Shown here piece by piece: positions 1 to 8,230 of a DNA stretch of 30,649 bases. The stretch spans positions 1 to 30,649 of the forward strand of contig DCYW01000011.1 of assembly GCA_002331185.1 (NCBI GenBank), given 5' to 3'. Source of the stretch: Patescibacteria group bacterium UBA2100 (GTDB taxonomy: Bacteria; Patescibacteriota; Minisyncoccia; Phycocordibacterales; UBA2100). The notes beneath the pieces were generated by a model that saw nothing but the letters and a program-made list of their open reading frames with translations, ran no database searches and had not been told where the DNA came from. A program made the position numbers and the translations under genes. Numbering within the stretch: the stretch's first letter is position 1; each line of letters opens with the position of its first letter.

Positions 1-2510
1 TCAGGGGTTCCCTTCGCCACCAACGTCCCTCCTTCATCTCCCCCTTCTGGACCAAAATCAATAATGTAATCGGCAGATTTAATAACGTCCATATTATGTT
101 CAATAAGCACAACGCTGTTTCCACGACGTACCAACTCTTGCAAAATTTCTATAAGCTTGGCAACGTCGTCGTAATGCAACCCAACTGTAGGTTCATCAAG
201 CAAGTACATAGTTTTAGTTGTTCCTGGCCTATACAATTCAGAAGCTATTTTTACGCGCTGTGCTTCTCCTCCTGAAAGAGTCGTAGCACTTTGCCCTAAT
301 GTAAGATAGCCAAGCCCTACTTCTCCAAGTGTCTTTAGGCGATCATAAATTCCTGGTATATCTTGAAAAAAATCGATAGCATCCTCGATTGTCATATTAA
401 GCACTTGATAAATATTTTTGCCTTTGTATTCAACCTCAAGAGTTTCTTTCATGAAGCGCTTCCCCAAGCATACATCACACGTTACATGTACTGTTGGCAG
501 GAAATGCATTTCAACTGCAACCATGCCGTTTCCTTGACACGCTTCACAGCGCCCTCCTTTTACATTGAAACTAAAACGTCCTGGCTTCCAGCCACGCGCA
601 CGTGCTTCGGTTGTTTCTGCAAAAAGGTCGCGAATATGAGTAAACGCTCCCGTATAAGTCGCCGGGTTTGAACGTGGAGTTCTTCCTATTGGTGACTGGT
701 CAATAAGTATAGAGCGTGTAATGTATTCAGTGCCAGAAAATCGTGCACAGTTGTACACTTTTGCACTTCTATATTTTTTATCAAAGCGTGCCCGAAGATT
801 TTCATGAAGAATTTCGTACATAAATGTTGATTTTCCAGAGCCAGACACACCAGTAATTGCAACAAATCGTCCCAGTGGCACATCTACACTAAGATTTTTG
901 ATACTAAACTTTTTACCTCCACGGATAATAAGTGCCCCTTTGTTTGCTTCTCTACGAGTCTCGGGTACTGCTATCTCCTTTTCTCCACGCAAGTATGCGA
1001 GTGTTGCGGACTTTGACCTATTCGTTTTGACTGAAAGCAAGTCTTTCATCCAACCCGAGGCAACAACTTCGCCACCGTGAACACCTGCGCCTGGTCCAAT
1101 ATCGATTAAATAATCTGCTGCAAAAATTGTATCTTCATCATGCTCTACGACGATAATAGTATTCCCAAGGTCACGCAGTTTTGTGAGTGTTTTAATAAGG
1201 CGATCGTTATCTCGTTGATGAAGACCGATAGTAGGTTCATCAAGTACATACATAGCACCTACCAAACCACTGCCAAGCTGACTTGCAAGGCGAATACGTT
1301 GTGCTTCACCGCCTGAAAGTGTATTCGCACGACGGTCAAGTGCTAAATATGCGATACCAACATTTATCATAAATTGCAAGCGATCAGTAATTTCTTTAAC
1401 GATGACTCGAGAAATTTCTTCCTCAGTTTCTGTGAGCTCAAGTTCTATGAAAAAGTCTTGAGCATCCGTTATAGATAGAGATGCCAGTTCTACGATATTC
1501 TTTCTATTTTTACCCTCTCCCAAGAATACATTGAGTGCTTCTTTGCGTAATCGCGCTCCATTACACACTTCACATGGATCATTCATGAAATAATGCTTGG
1601 TTCCTAACCCCTTACATTCTTCACATGCTCCGTACGGCGAGTTGAAACTAAATAACCGTGGTTCTACTTCAGGAAACGAAAATCCATCGTACGGGCACAT
1701 AAATTTTGCCGAAATAATGTGTTCTTCACCTCTTGGATCAATCACGCGCATGAGTCCATCTGCTTCAGTAAGTGCACCCTCTATTGCCTCTGAAATACGC
1801 TCCTCAGTACCTTTTTTGTCATCCGTGAACTCAGTGACGTATATTTCATCGACAAGAATATCAATATCGTGCTTCTTTGTCTTTGTAAGGACTACCTTTT
1901 CACGCAAACTTACTTCTTTTCCATCCACCCGAGCTCTTTCGTATCCCTTGCCTAGCATGTCGTACAATAACTGGTAGTATTCCCCTTTTCTTCCAACAAC
2001 AACAGGAGCATACAGTTGAATTTTAGCTGAATTAATGTCAACACCAAGTATCTTTTTAGAATCTTTCGAGGTACTCGCGATGAGTTTTTTTATAGTCCCA
2101 AGGATTTCTTCATTGCTTAGTTTATGAATTGGCCGATCGCACTTTAAACAATGTGGTCGACCAACGCGTGCGTACATAACACGCAAGTAGTCGTAAATTT
2201 CAGTAATAGTTGCAACGGTTGATCGTGGGTTGTTTGAACGCGACTTTTGGTCAATAGAAATAGCAGGAGAAAGACCTGTGATTTCATCAATATCTGGCTT
2301 TTGCATTTGTCGCAAAAATTGACGCGCGTAAGCACTGAGTGATTCAACATAGCGACGTTGCCCTTCAGCAAAAATAGTATCAAACGCTAAGGATGATTTT
2401 CCAGAACCCGAAAGTCCAGAAATAACCACCATCTTATTTCGCGGCATTTCAACAGTAATATCTTTCAGATTGTGCGTCCGTGCACCTTTTACAACAATTT
2501 TATCTTCCAT
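1..2510 (-). CDS. uvrA: UvrA, excinuclease ABC subunit A (3' end cut by window edge)
   Basis: This is the damage-recognition ATPase of nucleotide excision repair; it loads UvrB on lesions. ATG is at 2510 and 836 codons are present, ending in the usual GG-(T)LVAKGTP segment, so only a short C-terminus is missing. Visible in order: Walker A GLSGSGKS (about 32-39), zinc pair C121/C124, UvrB-binding region, insertion-domain zinc site, zinc pair C313/C316, first signature LSGGEAQR (about 398-405) with DEPTIGLH, second Walker [10 protein letters not shown]-terminal zinc finger C655/C658/C678/C681, and a second LSGGEAQR with DEPTVGLH. Two oddities: the insertion-domain site reads C272-P-Y-D275 instead of CxxC, and the roughly 100 residues that normally separate the GLG motif from the CxxCxGxRL motif are absent. 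The reading frame is intact throughout, so this is a compact variant and not decay. Confidence 0.97.
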   Translation of the reverse strand, partial: MEDKIVVKGARTHNLKDITVEMPRNKMVVISGLSGSGKSSLAFDTIFAEGQRRYVESLSAYARQFLRQMQKPDIDEITGLSPAISIDQKSRSNNPRSTVATITEIYDYLRVMYARVGRPHCLKCDRPIHKLSNEEILGTIKKLIASTSKDSKKILGVDINSAKIQLYAPVVVGRKGEYYQLLYDMLGKGYERARVDGKEVSLREKVVLTKTKKHDIDILVDEIYVTEFTDDKKGTEERISEAIEGALTEADGLMRVIDPRGEEHIISAKFMCPYDGFSFPEVEPRLFSFNSPYGACEECKGLGTKHYFMNDPCEVCNGARLRKEALNVFLGEGKNRKNIVELASLSITDAQDFFIELELTETEEEISRVIVKEITDRLQFMINVGIAYLALDRRANTLSGGEAQRIRLASQLGSGLVGAMYVLDEPTIGLHQRDNDRLIKTLTKLRDLGNTIIVVEHDEDTIFAADYLIDIGPGAGVHGGEVVASGWMKDLLSVKTNRSKSATLAYLRGEKEIAVPETRREANKGALIIRGGKKFSIKNLSVDVPLGRFVAITGVSGSGKSTFMYEILHENLRARFDKKYRSAKVYNCARFSGTEYITRSILIDQSPIGRTPRSNPATYTGAFTHIRDLFAETTEARARGWKPGRFSFNVKGGRCEACQGNGMVAVEMHFLPTVHVTCDVCLGKRFMKETLEVEYKGKNIYQVLNMTIEDAIDFFQDIPGIYDRLKTLGEVGLGYLTLGQSATTLSGGEAQRVKIASELYRPGTTKTMYLLDEPTVGLHYDDVAKLIEILQELVRRGNSVVLIEHNMDVIKSADYIIDFGPEGGDEGGTLVAKGTP

Positions 2511-2554
2511 ATATACAAATCGGTCCCTGCATGGAGGCAGGGGTTAGCACGGAC

Positions 2555-2582
2555 ACTATACCACAAAGCAGCTACGCAACAA
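2555..2582 (-). promoter_or_regulatory. Probable uvrA promoter and hairpin leader
   Basis: On the minus strand, TTGTTG (2577-2582) and TATAGT (2555-2560) are 16 bp apart, and TGG precedes the -10, giving an extended -10 as well. The leader to the ATG is about 44 nt less the start offset. It contains a 6-bp hairpin (2525-2530 with 2537-2542) whose loop holds CTCCAT. No clear Shine-Dalgarno precedes the uvrA ATG. Confidence 0.55.
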
Positions 2583-2592
2583 AAACTATACA

Positions 2593-2613
2593 TTCAGACA
2601 TCCGATGTTTGAA
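2593..2613. repeat. Inverted repeat with core ACATCCGATGT upstream of uvrA promoter
   Basis: Arms 2593-2602 and 2604-2613 pair over 10 bp with one G-T wobble around a single centre base. The 11-base core recurs in the perfect inverted repeat at 2885-2915. It lies about 11 bp upstream of the uvrA -35 box, so it could be an operator; it could equally be a transcript-end hairpin. Confidence 0.45.
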
Positions 2614-2632
2614 TTTTGTAGATAGCAAGCAA

Positions 2633-2666
2633 AAAGAGGTCAGCTGTTGCAGCAGCTGACCTCTTT
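2633..2666 (-). terminator. Rho-independent terminator of the small membrane-protein gene
   Basis: A perfect 14-bp stem (2633-2646 with 2653-2666) has a 6-nt loop. In the minus direction it is followed by a T-rich stretch (TTTTTGCTTGC counting the stem end). It begins 24 bp after the stop codon of the 31-residue ORF. Confidence 0.8.
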
Positions 2667-2689
2667 AAGTACAAAAAGGATGTCACTGA

Positions 2690-2785
2690 TTAAATCAAGA
2701 GTTCATGGAAATAGATAGTAGCCAGCAGCATCAAAAGTATTGCTATCAGAACTACTAAACCAGCACGTTGCATCGGTGTAATCAT
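2690..2785 (-). CDS. 31-residue single-pass membrane protein, unknown function
   Basis: This short ORF starts MITPMQRAGLVVLIAILLML and ends with TAA at 2690. Residues 9-25 form one hydrophobic helix after a short basic N-terminus, and the tail FHELLI is brief. Support for a real gene is contextual: a purine-rich Shine-Dalgarno (GAGAGG, 6 nt before ATG), a possible promoter upstream (TTGATA, 16 bp, TATCGT near 2809-2836), and a strong terminator just downstream. It sits between uvrA and uvrB, where no other ORF explains the roughly 400 bp. I do not recognise the family. Small single-helix proteins of this kind often modulate a membrane partner, but nothing here identifies one. Confidence 0.6.
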   Translation of the reverse strand: MITPMQRAGLVVLIAILLMLLATIYFHELLI

Positions 2786-2840
2786 GGCATTCCTCTCTTT
2801 CCATAAAAGACGATACTACGAACAAGAAAAATATCAAGCT

Positions 2841-2858
2841 ACTGCGACGCATCGCAGT
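2841..2858. other. 7-bp hairpin between uvrB and the small ORF
   Basis: Arms 2841-2847 and 2852-2858 (ACTGCGA/TCGCAGT) are perfect with loop CGCA. In the minus direction it is followed about 7 nt later by a run of five T, so it may be a second terminator behind uvrB; it also lies just upstream of the possible promoter of the small ORF. Confidence 0.4.
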
Positions 2859-2884
2859 AATTTTAAAAGAAAACCAGTAAACCA

Positions 2885-2915
2885 AAATATATGGACATCC
2901 GATGTCCATATATTT
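2885..2915 (-). terminator. Hairpin directly after uvrB stop
   Basis: A perfect 15-bp inverted repeat (2885-2899 with 2901-2915) around one centre base begins 1 bp after the uvrB TAG. In the minus direction it is followed by TTGGTTT, so it can act as a uvrB terminator, though the stem is AT-rich. Its core ACATCCGATGT is shared with 2593-2613. Confidence 0.6.
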
Positions 2916-2916
2916 G

Positions 2917-5037
2917 CTAAGTGGAAAGTGCTGCTTCTAACACCTTTACCTCATCGCGAAGCAAAGCTGCAGTTTCAAAATCAAGATTTTTGGCAGCTTC
3001 AAGCATTTGCTTTCGTTTCTGCGTTACAAGCTTCTTTCTTCCCGCTTTTGTTGTAACTGTTGCCGTATCAATTTCCACCATCTTGTTTACTGCTTTAGTA
3101 TGACTCTTCGTAAATTGACTAGAAATATCGGTAATCGCCTTCTTAATACTCTGAGGAGTAATTCCATGTTTTTTGTTATGTGCTACCTGCCTTGCTCTAC
3201 GCCGACTGGTTTCATTAAGTGCGCGCTCCATTGAGCCTGTAACATTATCAGCATAGAGAATAACGCGCCCATTCACGTTACGTGCTGCGCGGCCAATTGT
3301 TTGAATAAGCGCAGTATCACTACGCAAGAATCCTTCTTTGTCGGCATCGAGTATTCCCACGAGTTCTACCTCTGGCAAATCAAGTCCTTCACGAAGCAGG
3401 TTCACTCCAACAAGTACGTCAAACTCTCCTCTTCGAAAATCAGTCAGGATGCCAATTCTTTCAACTGTCTTTATGTCGCTGTGTATATACTTGGCATTAA
3501 TACCACTCTCTTCAAGATACTCTGCTAAGTCTTCTGCCATCTTTTTTGTGAGCACTGTTACTAATGAACGTGCGCCATTTTTTGTAACCTTCTGTGCCTC
3601 TTCAATAAAATCTTTTACTTGCCCTGTATAAGACTCACTCGAAACAACAGGACGCACACTTACTTCTGGATCAACCAATCCAGTAGGTCGAATTATTTGT
3701 TCAATAACTGAACAAGCAGCAGGATGCTTCCCTACCTGTTCTTCATGAATTTGTGCGTGCTGTTTTTGTTTGTAATCAGTATGCAGCGAACACGAATCAT
3801 CACTACTGTGCTCAAGTTCATACTTACTTGGGGTGGCACTTACATAAATCGCCTCACCAATTCGCTCCTCGAACTCCTCAAAATTCAATGGTCGGTTATC
3901 TCGCGCACTTGGGAGGCGAAAACCAAACTCAACGAGAGTATCTTTTCGAGACCTATCTCCTGCCTGCATTCCAGCAATCTGCGGAAGCGTTACGTGTGAT
4001 TCATCTATCACCGTTAAAAAGTCTGGTGTCCCATCGTCCTTCTTAGGAAAATATGAAATGAGCGTGTGCGGTGGTTCTCCAGATTTACGTCGATCAAAAT
4101 GCTTAGAATAGTTCTCAATGCCGTTGCAGTAGCCTATTTCCTTTATCATTGCGATGTCTTGCCGCGTTCGTCGATTTAAGCGCTCTGCATCAAGCTCTTT
4201 CCCTGAACGCCTCAATATACTAAGGCGTTCTTTTAACTCAACTTCTATATCTTTTAGCGCCTGATCCTTTACTTCGTCTGGTGTAACAAAATGCTTCGCG
4301 GGAAATATATCAACTTGGACCTCTTTGTTTTGAATTGCGCGAGTTATAGGATCAAGGCGTTCTATGTTCGTAATGGTGGTTCCTTCAAAATGAAGACGAA
4401 ATATGACTTCCTCGTTGGCTGGCATGATCTCTATGGTATTACCAAGGGCTCTAAATGTTCCGGCAAGTAAATCTCCTGCAACACGGGTGAAATACATTTC
4501 CACCAACTCTCGTACCAATGTTGCTCGTGTGTAGGTGCCACCAACTTTCAAATCGAGGATAACACGTGCATACTCGTCAGGGCTTCCTAAACCATAAATA
4601 GCAGAGACTGATGCAACCACTATCACATCTTTTTTTGTAAGAAGCGCTTGTGTGGAGGCATGGCGCAAACGATCAATCTCTTGATTAACCTGTGCTTCTT
4701 TTTCTATAAAGGTATCGGTAATTGCCACGTACGCTTCTGGTTGATAGAAATCATAGTATGACACAAAATAGTGGACTTCATTATTGGGAAAGAATTCTCG
4801 AAACTCTGCTGCAAGTTGTGCCGCAAGCGTTTTGTTATGCGCAATAACGAGCGTGGCTTTTCCTGTGTTTTGTATGACGTTGGCAATTGTGTATGTTTTG
4901 CCAGTACCAGTTGCTCCAAGTAATGTTTGGTGACGCTTTCCATTTTTTACGCCTTTTGTTAACTGAGAAATAGCTGTTGGTTGATCTCCAGCAGGCTCAT
5001 ACGGTCTGACTAAATTAAAAACTTTTTTCTTCACCAC
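2917..5037 (-). CDS. uvrB: UvrB, excinuclease ABC subunit B
   Basis: UvrB is the helicase-fold damage verifier that receives DNA from UvrA and recruits UvrC. The 706-residue protein shows Walker A GATGTGKT (41-48), the beta-hairpin start YYDFYQPEAY (94-103), DESH (345-348), the domain-3 motifs TLLREGLDLPE-like (547-556) and QTIGRAARN (579-587), and a C-terminal UVR motif (about 671-702) for UvrC contact. Compared with the family it carries an extra block of about 32 residues (411-442) between YELEHS and VIEQIIRPTG, rich in His, Gln and with two Cys, plus a smaller insertion near 464-471. GTG at 5037 or GTG at 5034 may start it; a -10 box (5041-5046) leaves only 3 or 6 nt before them, so 5034 is slightly favoured. 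It is transcribed separately from uvrA. Confidence 0.97.
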   Translation of the reverse strand: MVKKKVFNLVRPYEPAGDQPTAISQLTKGVKNGKRHQTLLGATGTGKTYTIANVIQNTGKATLVIAHNKTLAAQLAAEFREFFPNNEVHYFVSYYDFYQPEAYVAITDTFIEKEAQVNQEIDRLRHASTQALLTKKDVIVVASVSAIYGLGSPDEYARVILDLKVGGTYTRATLVRELVEMYFTRVAGDLLAGTFRALGNTIEIMPANEEVIFRLHFEGTTITNIERLDPITRAIQNKEVQVDIFPAKHFVTPDEVKDQALKDIEVELKERLSILRRSGKELDAERLNRRTRQDIAMIKEIGYCNGIENYSKHFDRRKSGEPPHTLISYFPKKDDGTPDFLTVIDESHVTLPQIAGMQAGDRSRKDTLVEFGFRLPSARDNRPLNFEEFEERIGEAIYVSATPSKYELEHSSDDSCSLHTDYKQKQHAQIHEEQVGKHPAACSVIEQIIRPTGLVDPEVSVRPVVSSESYTGQVKDFIEEAQKVTKNGARSLVTVLTKKMAEDLAEYLEESGINAKYIHSDIKTVERIGILTDFRRGEFDVLVGVNLLREGLDLPEVELVGILDADKEGFLRSDTALIQTIGRAARNVNGRVILYADNVTGSMERALNETSRRRARQVAHNKKHGITPQSIKKAITDISSQFTKSHTKAVNKMVEIDTATVTTKAGRKKLVTQKRKQMLEAAKNLDFETAALLRDEVKVLEAALST

Positions 5038-5040
5038 ACT

Positions 5041-5069
5041 ACTGTACGGTACAAAGTAAAAACCGACAA
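5041..5069 (-). promoter_or_regulatory. Probable uvrB promoter embedded in the upstream terminator
   Basis: TTGTCG (5064-5069) and TACAGT (5041-5046) are separated by 17 bp on the minus strand. The -35 box and the spacer lie inside the 21-bp stem at 5049-5096, and transcription would start at or beside the GTG start codons. Confidence 0.45.
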
Positions 5070-5096
5070 CTCTTATTGTCGGTTTTTACTTTGTAC
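5049..5096 (-). terminator. Terminator of the FKBP gene
   Basis: A perfect 21-bp stem (5049-5069 with 5076-5096) has a 6-nt loop and starts 6 bp after the FKBP stop codon. The T-run lies within the downstream arm (GGTTTTTAC). Confidence 0.75.
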
Positions 5097-5102
5097 AGAA
5101 TC

Positions 5103-5636
5103 TTATTCAGCCTCTTTATCAACTTGTAGCAAAACGACATCAAACATAAGCGTCGCGTTTGCGGGAATAATGACATTACCATCTTTGTCAGTTAAATCGT
5201 TTGGGCCATAGGCTAAGTCTGACGGAATAACCAAATTTCGAGTACCTCCTTCTCGCATGCCAACTAAACCAAGCTCCCACCCAAGGATAACTTCACCTTG
5301 TCCAAGCGTAAACATATATGGCTCTGTGCTGCCAGTCGATGTGTCAAACACGGTACCATCAGGAAGTGTGCCGACATAGTGTACGTATACAGTATCGCCG
5401 AACTGAGCCTCTATACCATCACCAATAGCAATGTCATTTATATCAAAATTAGAGATAGTATCTTCAACCTCTTCAAAGTATGCCTGGTATTGAGAAGATG
5501 CACTGCCTATATCATCAGGAGAATCATCGACAGTACTTGTTTGTACAGATAGCGCAAAGAGTCCAGGAACAAATGCGATAACAGAAATAAGTGCTATCCC
5601 TACTGCAATCCATTCCTTTTGCGTGAGCTTTTTCAT
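5103..5636 (-). CDS. Membrane-anchored FKBP-type peptidyl-prolyl isomerase
   Basis: This enzyme catalyses cis-trans isomerisation of Xaa-Pro bonds, probably on the outer face of the membrane. The N-terminus has a basic start followed by one hydrophobic segment (about residues 10-30), which reads as an anchor or signal. The FKBP domain fills the C-terminal half: VHYVGTLPDGTVFDTS, a FTLGQGEVILGWELGLVGM segment, GGTRNLVIPSDLAYG, and the closing FDVVLLQV strand. ATG at 5636 is chosen over an upstream in-frame TTG at 5645 because a TATAAT box (5645-5650) covers that TTG and leaves 8 nt before the ATG. It has its own promoter downstream of folD and a strong terminator. A second isomerase (cyclophilin) lies 3 kb upstream. 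Confidence 0.9.
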   Translation of the reverse strand: MKKLTQKEWIAVGIALISVIAFVPGLFALSVQTSTVDDSPDDIGSASSQYQAYFEEVEDTISNFDINDIAIGDGIEAQFGDTVYVHYVGTLPDGTVFDTSTGSTEPYMFTLGQGEVILGWELGLVGMREGGTRNLVIPSDLAYGPNDLTDKDGNVIIPANATLMFDVVLLQVDKEAE

Positions 5637-5644
5637 TGATATCA

Positions 5645-5673
5645 ATTATATAATACCTCAGAAGAATCTAAAG
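5645..5673 (-). promoter_or_regulatory. Promoter of the FKBP gene (leaderless type)
   Basis: TATAAT occupies 5645-5650 on the minus strand, with TTTAGA (5667-5672) 16 bp upstream. Only 8 nt separate the -10 from the ATG, so the transcript should begin at or within a few bases of the start codon. Confidence 0.6.
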
Positions 5674-5692
5674 AAATGTTATACCCAGATTT

Positions 5693-6514
5693 TTATTCAG
5701 ACGCAGCAAGAAGGTTCTTGAAAAGTATTGCAACAGTTAGTGGTCCGACACCTCCAGGAGTTTGTGAAAATAGAGAAGCATTTTTTGCACATGCGTGTGC
5801 AATATCTCCCACAACACTACCTCCAGCATTTGCGGTCCCAGCGTCAATAAGAACGACACTGTTTTTAACCATATCTGGTTGAATAAGGTTAGGTACACCT
5901 GCCCCCGAAACAACAATGTCTGCTTCAAGAAGTGTTTTTCTAAAGATGTTGCGATCTGTTTTAGTATGAAGCATAACGACATCGCCACCTCGTGCTTCAA
6001 GTACTTTCTGAACTGGCAAACCAACAAGTTTTCCCTGCCCGATAATGGCTATTTTTTTGTGAGCAACTGAAACAGTATGTTCATCAAGAATTGCAAGTAC
6101 TGCTCCTGCTACAGGAGGAATACATACGCCCATATTAGCGACGAACTTATCAAAAGTTTCTTTATTGAGTAGGTCAATATCTTTCTCCACTGGAATCGCT
6201 GCAAGCACTTCTTTATTTGAAATATGTGCAGACAATGGAAGTTGAACAACGATGCCTTGAACGCGTTCTGATACCTCGTGTATGTAGGAAATAAGGTCTG
6301 CACTTGAAACACTTTCTGAGAACCTCTTTTTTGTTAACACCACTCCTATATCTGAAGCAAATCGTTCTTTTGCAGCTACAAAAGTATTCGTAACCGCATT
6401 ATTTCCAACAACAATAATGGATAGCTCAATAGGTGTATGAAATTTCACTACATCCTTCTTTAGTGTATCTTTAATTTTATGAGCAATCGCATGCCCGTCT
6501 ACAATCGTATTCAT
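5693..6514 (-). CDS. folD: FolD, methylenetetrahydrofolate dehydrogenase/cyclohydrolase
   Basis: This bifunctional cytoplasmic enzyme interconverts 5,10-methylene-, 5,10-methenyl- and 10-formyl-tetrahydrofolate with NAD(P). Recognisable motifs are the catalytic Lys region TFVAAKERFASDIG (K49), VVQLPL (Q91), EKDIDLL (D114), the Rossmann stretch IIGQGKLVGLPV, ADIVVSGAGVPNLI, and TPGGVGPLTVAIL. At 273 residues it is slightly short. It is divergent: the usual catalytic-pocket Tyr four residues before the Lys is Phe45, KDVDG is KDIDL, and the cofactor motif GRSxxVG is GQGKLVG. The key Lys, Gln and Asp remain, so activity is plausible, with cofactor preference uncertain. The ATG lies 9 bp after the helicase stop, with AGGA as ribosome site, indicating an operon. 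Confidence 0.93.
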   Translation of the reverse strand: MNTIVDGHAIAHKIKDTLKKDVVKFHTPIELSIIVVGNNAVTNTFVAAKERFASDIGVVLTKKRFSESVSSADLISYIHEVSERVQGIVVQLPLSAHISNKEVLAAIPVEKDIDLLNKETFDKFVANMGVCIPPVAGAVLAILDEHTVSVAHKKIAIIGQGKLVGLPVQKVLEARGGDVVMLHTKTDRNIFRKTLLEADIVVSGAGVPNLIQPDMVKNSVVLIDAGTANAGGSVVGDIAHACAKNASLFSQTPGGVGPLTVAILFKNLLAASE

Positions 6515-6523
6515 TGAGGTATC

Positions 6524-8173
6524 CTACTCTGTAATAAATAAACGCGCCAGTCTTAGGTCTTCATATGTGTACGTGCCCTTCAATGCTTTGTATACTGGAG
6601 AAAGTTTAGTGCCGCCACTTTTCTTAAATGCAGCTCGTGTATCTTTCAGGAAAGTGTCTTCTGGTTTTAGATATGCAAACGATGATTCTTCACCTATTTC
6701 TTTTAGCTTTTCTAGATGCGCCAAGATAGTTCCTCTTGTCATTCCACGTTCTCGTATTATATCCTCCAGTGTTTTTCCTTCATTGAGTAAGTAGCGTGTT
6801 TTAATATGAGTTGGAATAATAGTAGCTTTTGACGCTTCACTTTCTGTACGACCCACTTTGCTGATGAATGTTTTTTGCATCTCTTGAATTCTTGTTTCTG
6901 AGAATTTACTAAATATATTTTCCCATCTCTGTGATTCAGCTTGTAATTGTTGATCACGCATGCGCACATACGGATGTACTTCAAGCGCAGTTCTGTTTAA
7001 TCCATGCAACGTCAGTCCTTCAAGAGTGCGCGCACGAGACAGCGCAACGTACCCTTGTCCTGGAGCAAATGCACGAGAGAGGTCTACTTCAACTGCATCA
7101 AGGCTCATTCCTTGGCTTTTGTGCACGGTAATAGCCCATGCAAGTCTCAGTGGAACTTGTGCAACAGAGGCAAGAACTTTATTGTCGTCCATTGTTTCCC
7201 ATGCTGTTGGTGTCGCGACAATTTCTTCTCCTGCATGTGTTTTTATGACTGGATGTTCTCCAGATAAATCCACAACCTCTCCCAGTGTGCCGTTTACATA
7301 TTCTTGATCTGGATTATTTTTTACAAACATGACACGTGCACCAATTTTGAGCTCAAGTTTCTCTGGTGCCAACACACTCTTTTTCAGTGATTCCACTAAA
7401 TTGGCGCGACCATTTGATACCATATCGTACACTGTACTCTGCCCTTTTAGTTTTGAAAGCTCTTCAAAGTTTCGCTTATCAACATTTTGATTATGCGTAT
7501 GCAAAACAACTGGTTCTTGTCCTGCATACTCACTTGCATCAACGTTTTCTCGAACCATTCTACTCTGAAGAGATTCTTGCGATTCAATGGAAATTTCGCC
7601 ATCACGAATATCATTCAAAATGTCTAGTAATTGACCACCTTCTTGTCGGTACTGGTCAGTTAGGTAGCACGTTCTAAAATCAGCCTCGTGCCAGGCTTTG
7701 GATGAGTCTGCAAAAGCGTCTTCGCTTCCATCGCGAACGATAGGTGGTAACTGAAAGAAATCTCCAGACAGAATCACCTGTAGGCCACCAAAAGGTTCGG
7801 TGGTGCGCCGCAATGCCTTTGCGACTGCATCTACCATATCCAAAAGTTCTGGTCGCAACATAGATATTTCGTCTATCACAAGCACACTCGCCCGCTCAAA
7901 TCGCTTTACCAATGGTTGCCTTTGGGCAAGTGTGTCAATATCCCACTCGGTGAGATAATCTTTAATTCCAATACCAGCCCACGAATGTATCGTCATGCCA
8001 CCTAGGTGTGTTGCAGCAATACCCGTTGAGGCAGAAATACCGATACCTACACGATGTTCGCGCAAATACTCAATGTACTGATTTAACACATGTGTCTTTC
8101 CCGATCCAGCAGCACCAGTGAGATAGACATTGCGACCAGTTTTTAAGATTCCAAGGGCGGTCTCTTGTTTCAT
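6524..8173 (-). CDS. PIF1-like superfamily 1B helicase with C-terminal HTH
   Basis: This is an ATP-dependent 5'-3' DNA helicase of the PIF1/RecD2-related group. Walker A GAAGSGKT (20-27), Walker B VLVIDEISM (98-104), the motif SGDFFQLPP (136-144), TDQYRQ, and C-terminal helicase motifs AITVHKSQGMSLD and YVALSRAR are all present. After the helicase core, roughly residues 455-500 resemble the helix-turn-helix found at the C-terminus of some RecQ and PIF1 proteins (TRYLLNEGKTLEDIIRERG then TRGTILAHLEKL). The 549-residue length suits this architecture. It sits between the cyclophilin gene (57 bp upstream) and folD (9 bp downstream), apparently in one transcript. The likely role is resolving structured DNA or replication intermediates; the precise substrate cannot be read from the sequence. 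Confidence 0.9.
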   Translation of the reverse strand: MKQETALGILKTGRNVYLTGAAGSGKTHVLNQYIEYLREHRVGIGISASTGIAATHLGGMTIHSWAGIGIKDYLTEWDIDTLAQRQPLVKRFERASVLVIDEISMLRPELLDMVDAVAKALRRTTEPFGGLQVILSGDFFQLPPIVRDGSEDAFADSSKAWHEADFRTCYLTDQYRQEGGQLLDILNDIRDGEISIESQESLQSRMVRENVDASEYAGQEPVVLHTHNQNVDKRNFEELSKLKGQSTVYDMVSNGRANLVESLKKSVLAPEKLELKIGARVMFVKNNPDQEYVNGTLGEVVDLSGEHPVIKTHAGEEIVATPTAWETMDDNKVLASVAQVPLRLAWAITVHKSQGMSLDAVEVDLSRAFAPGQGYVALSRARTLEGLTLHGLNRTALEVHPYVRMRDQQLQAESQRWENIFSKFSETRIQEMQKTFISKVGRTESEASKATIIPTHIKTRYLLNEGKTLEDIIRERGMTRGTILAHLEKLKEIGEESSFAYLKPEDTFLKDTRAAFKKSGGTKLSPVYKALKGTYTYEDLRLARLFITE

Positions 8174-8230
8174 ATGAGAACGTTAAAAGAGTCGGGCAAA
8201 AAGATTTTATAGCAATGACTCGACAAATGC

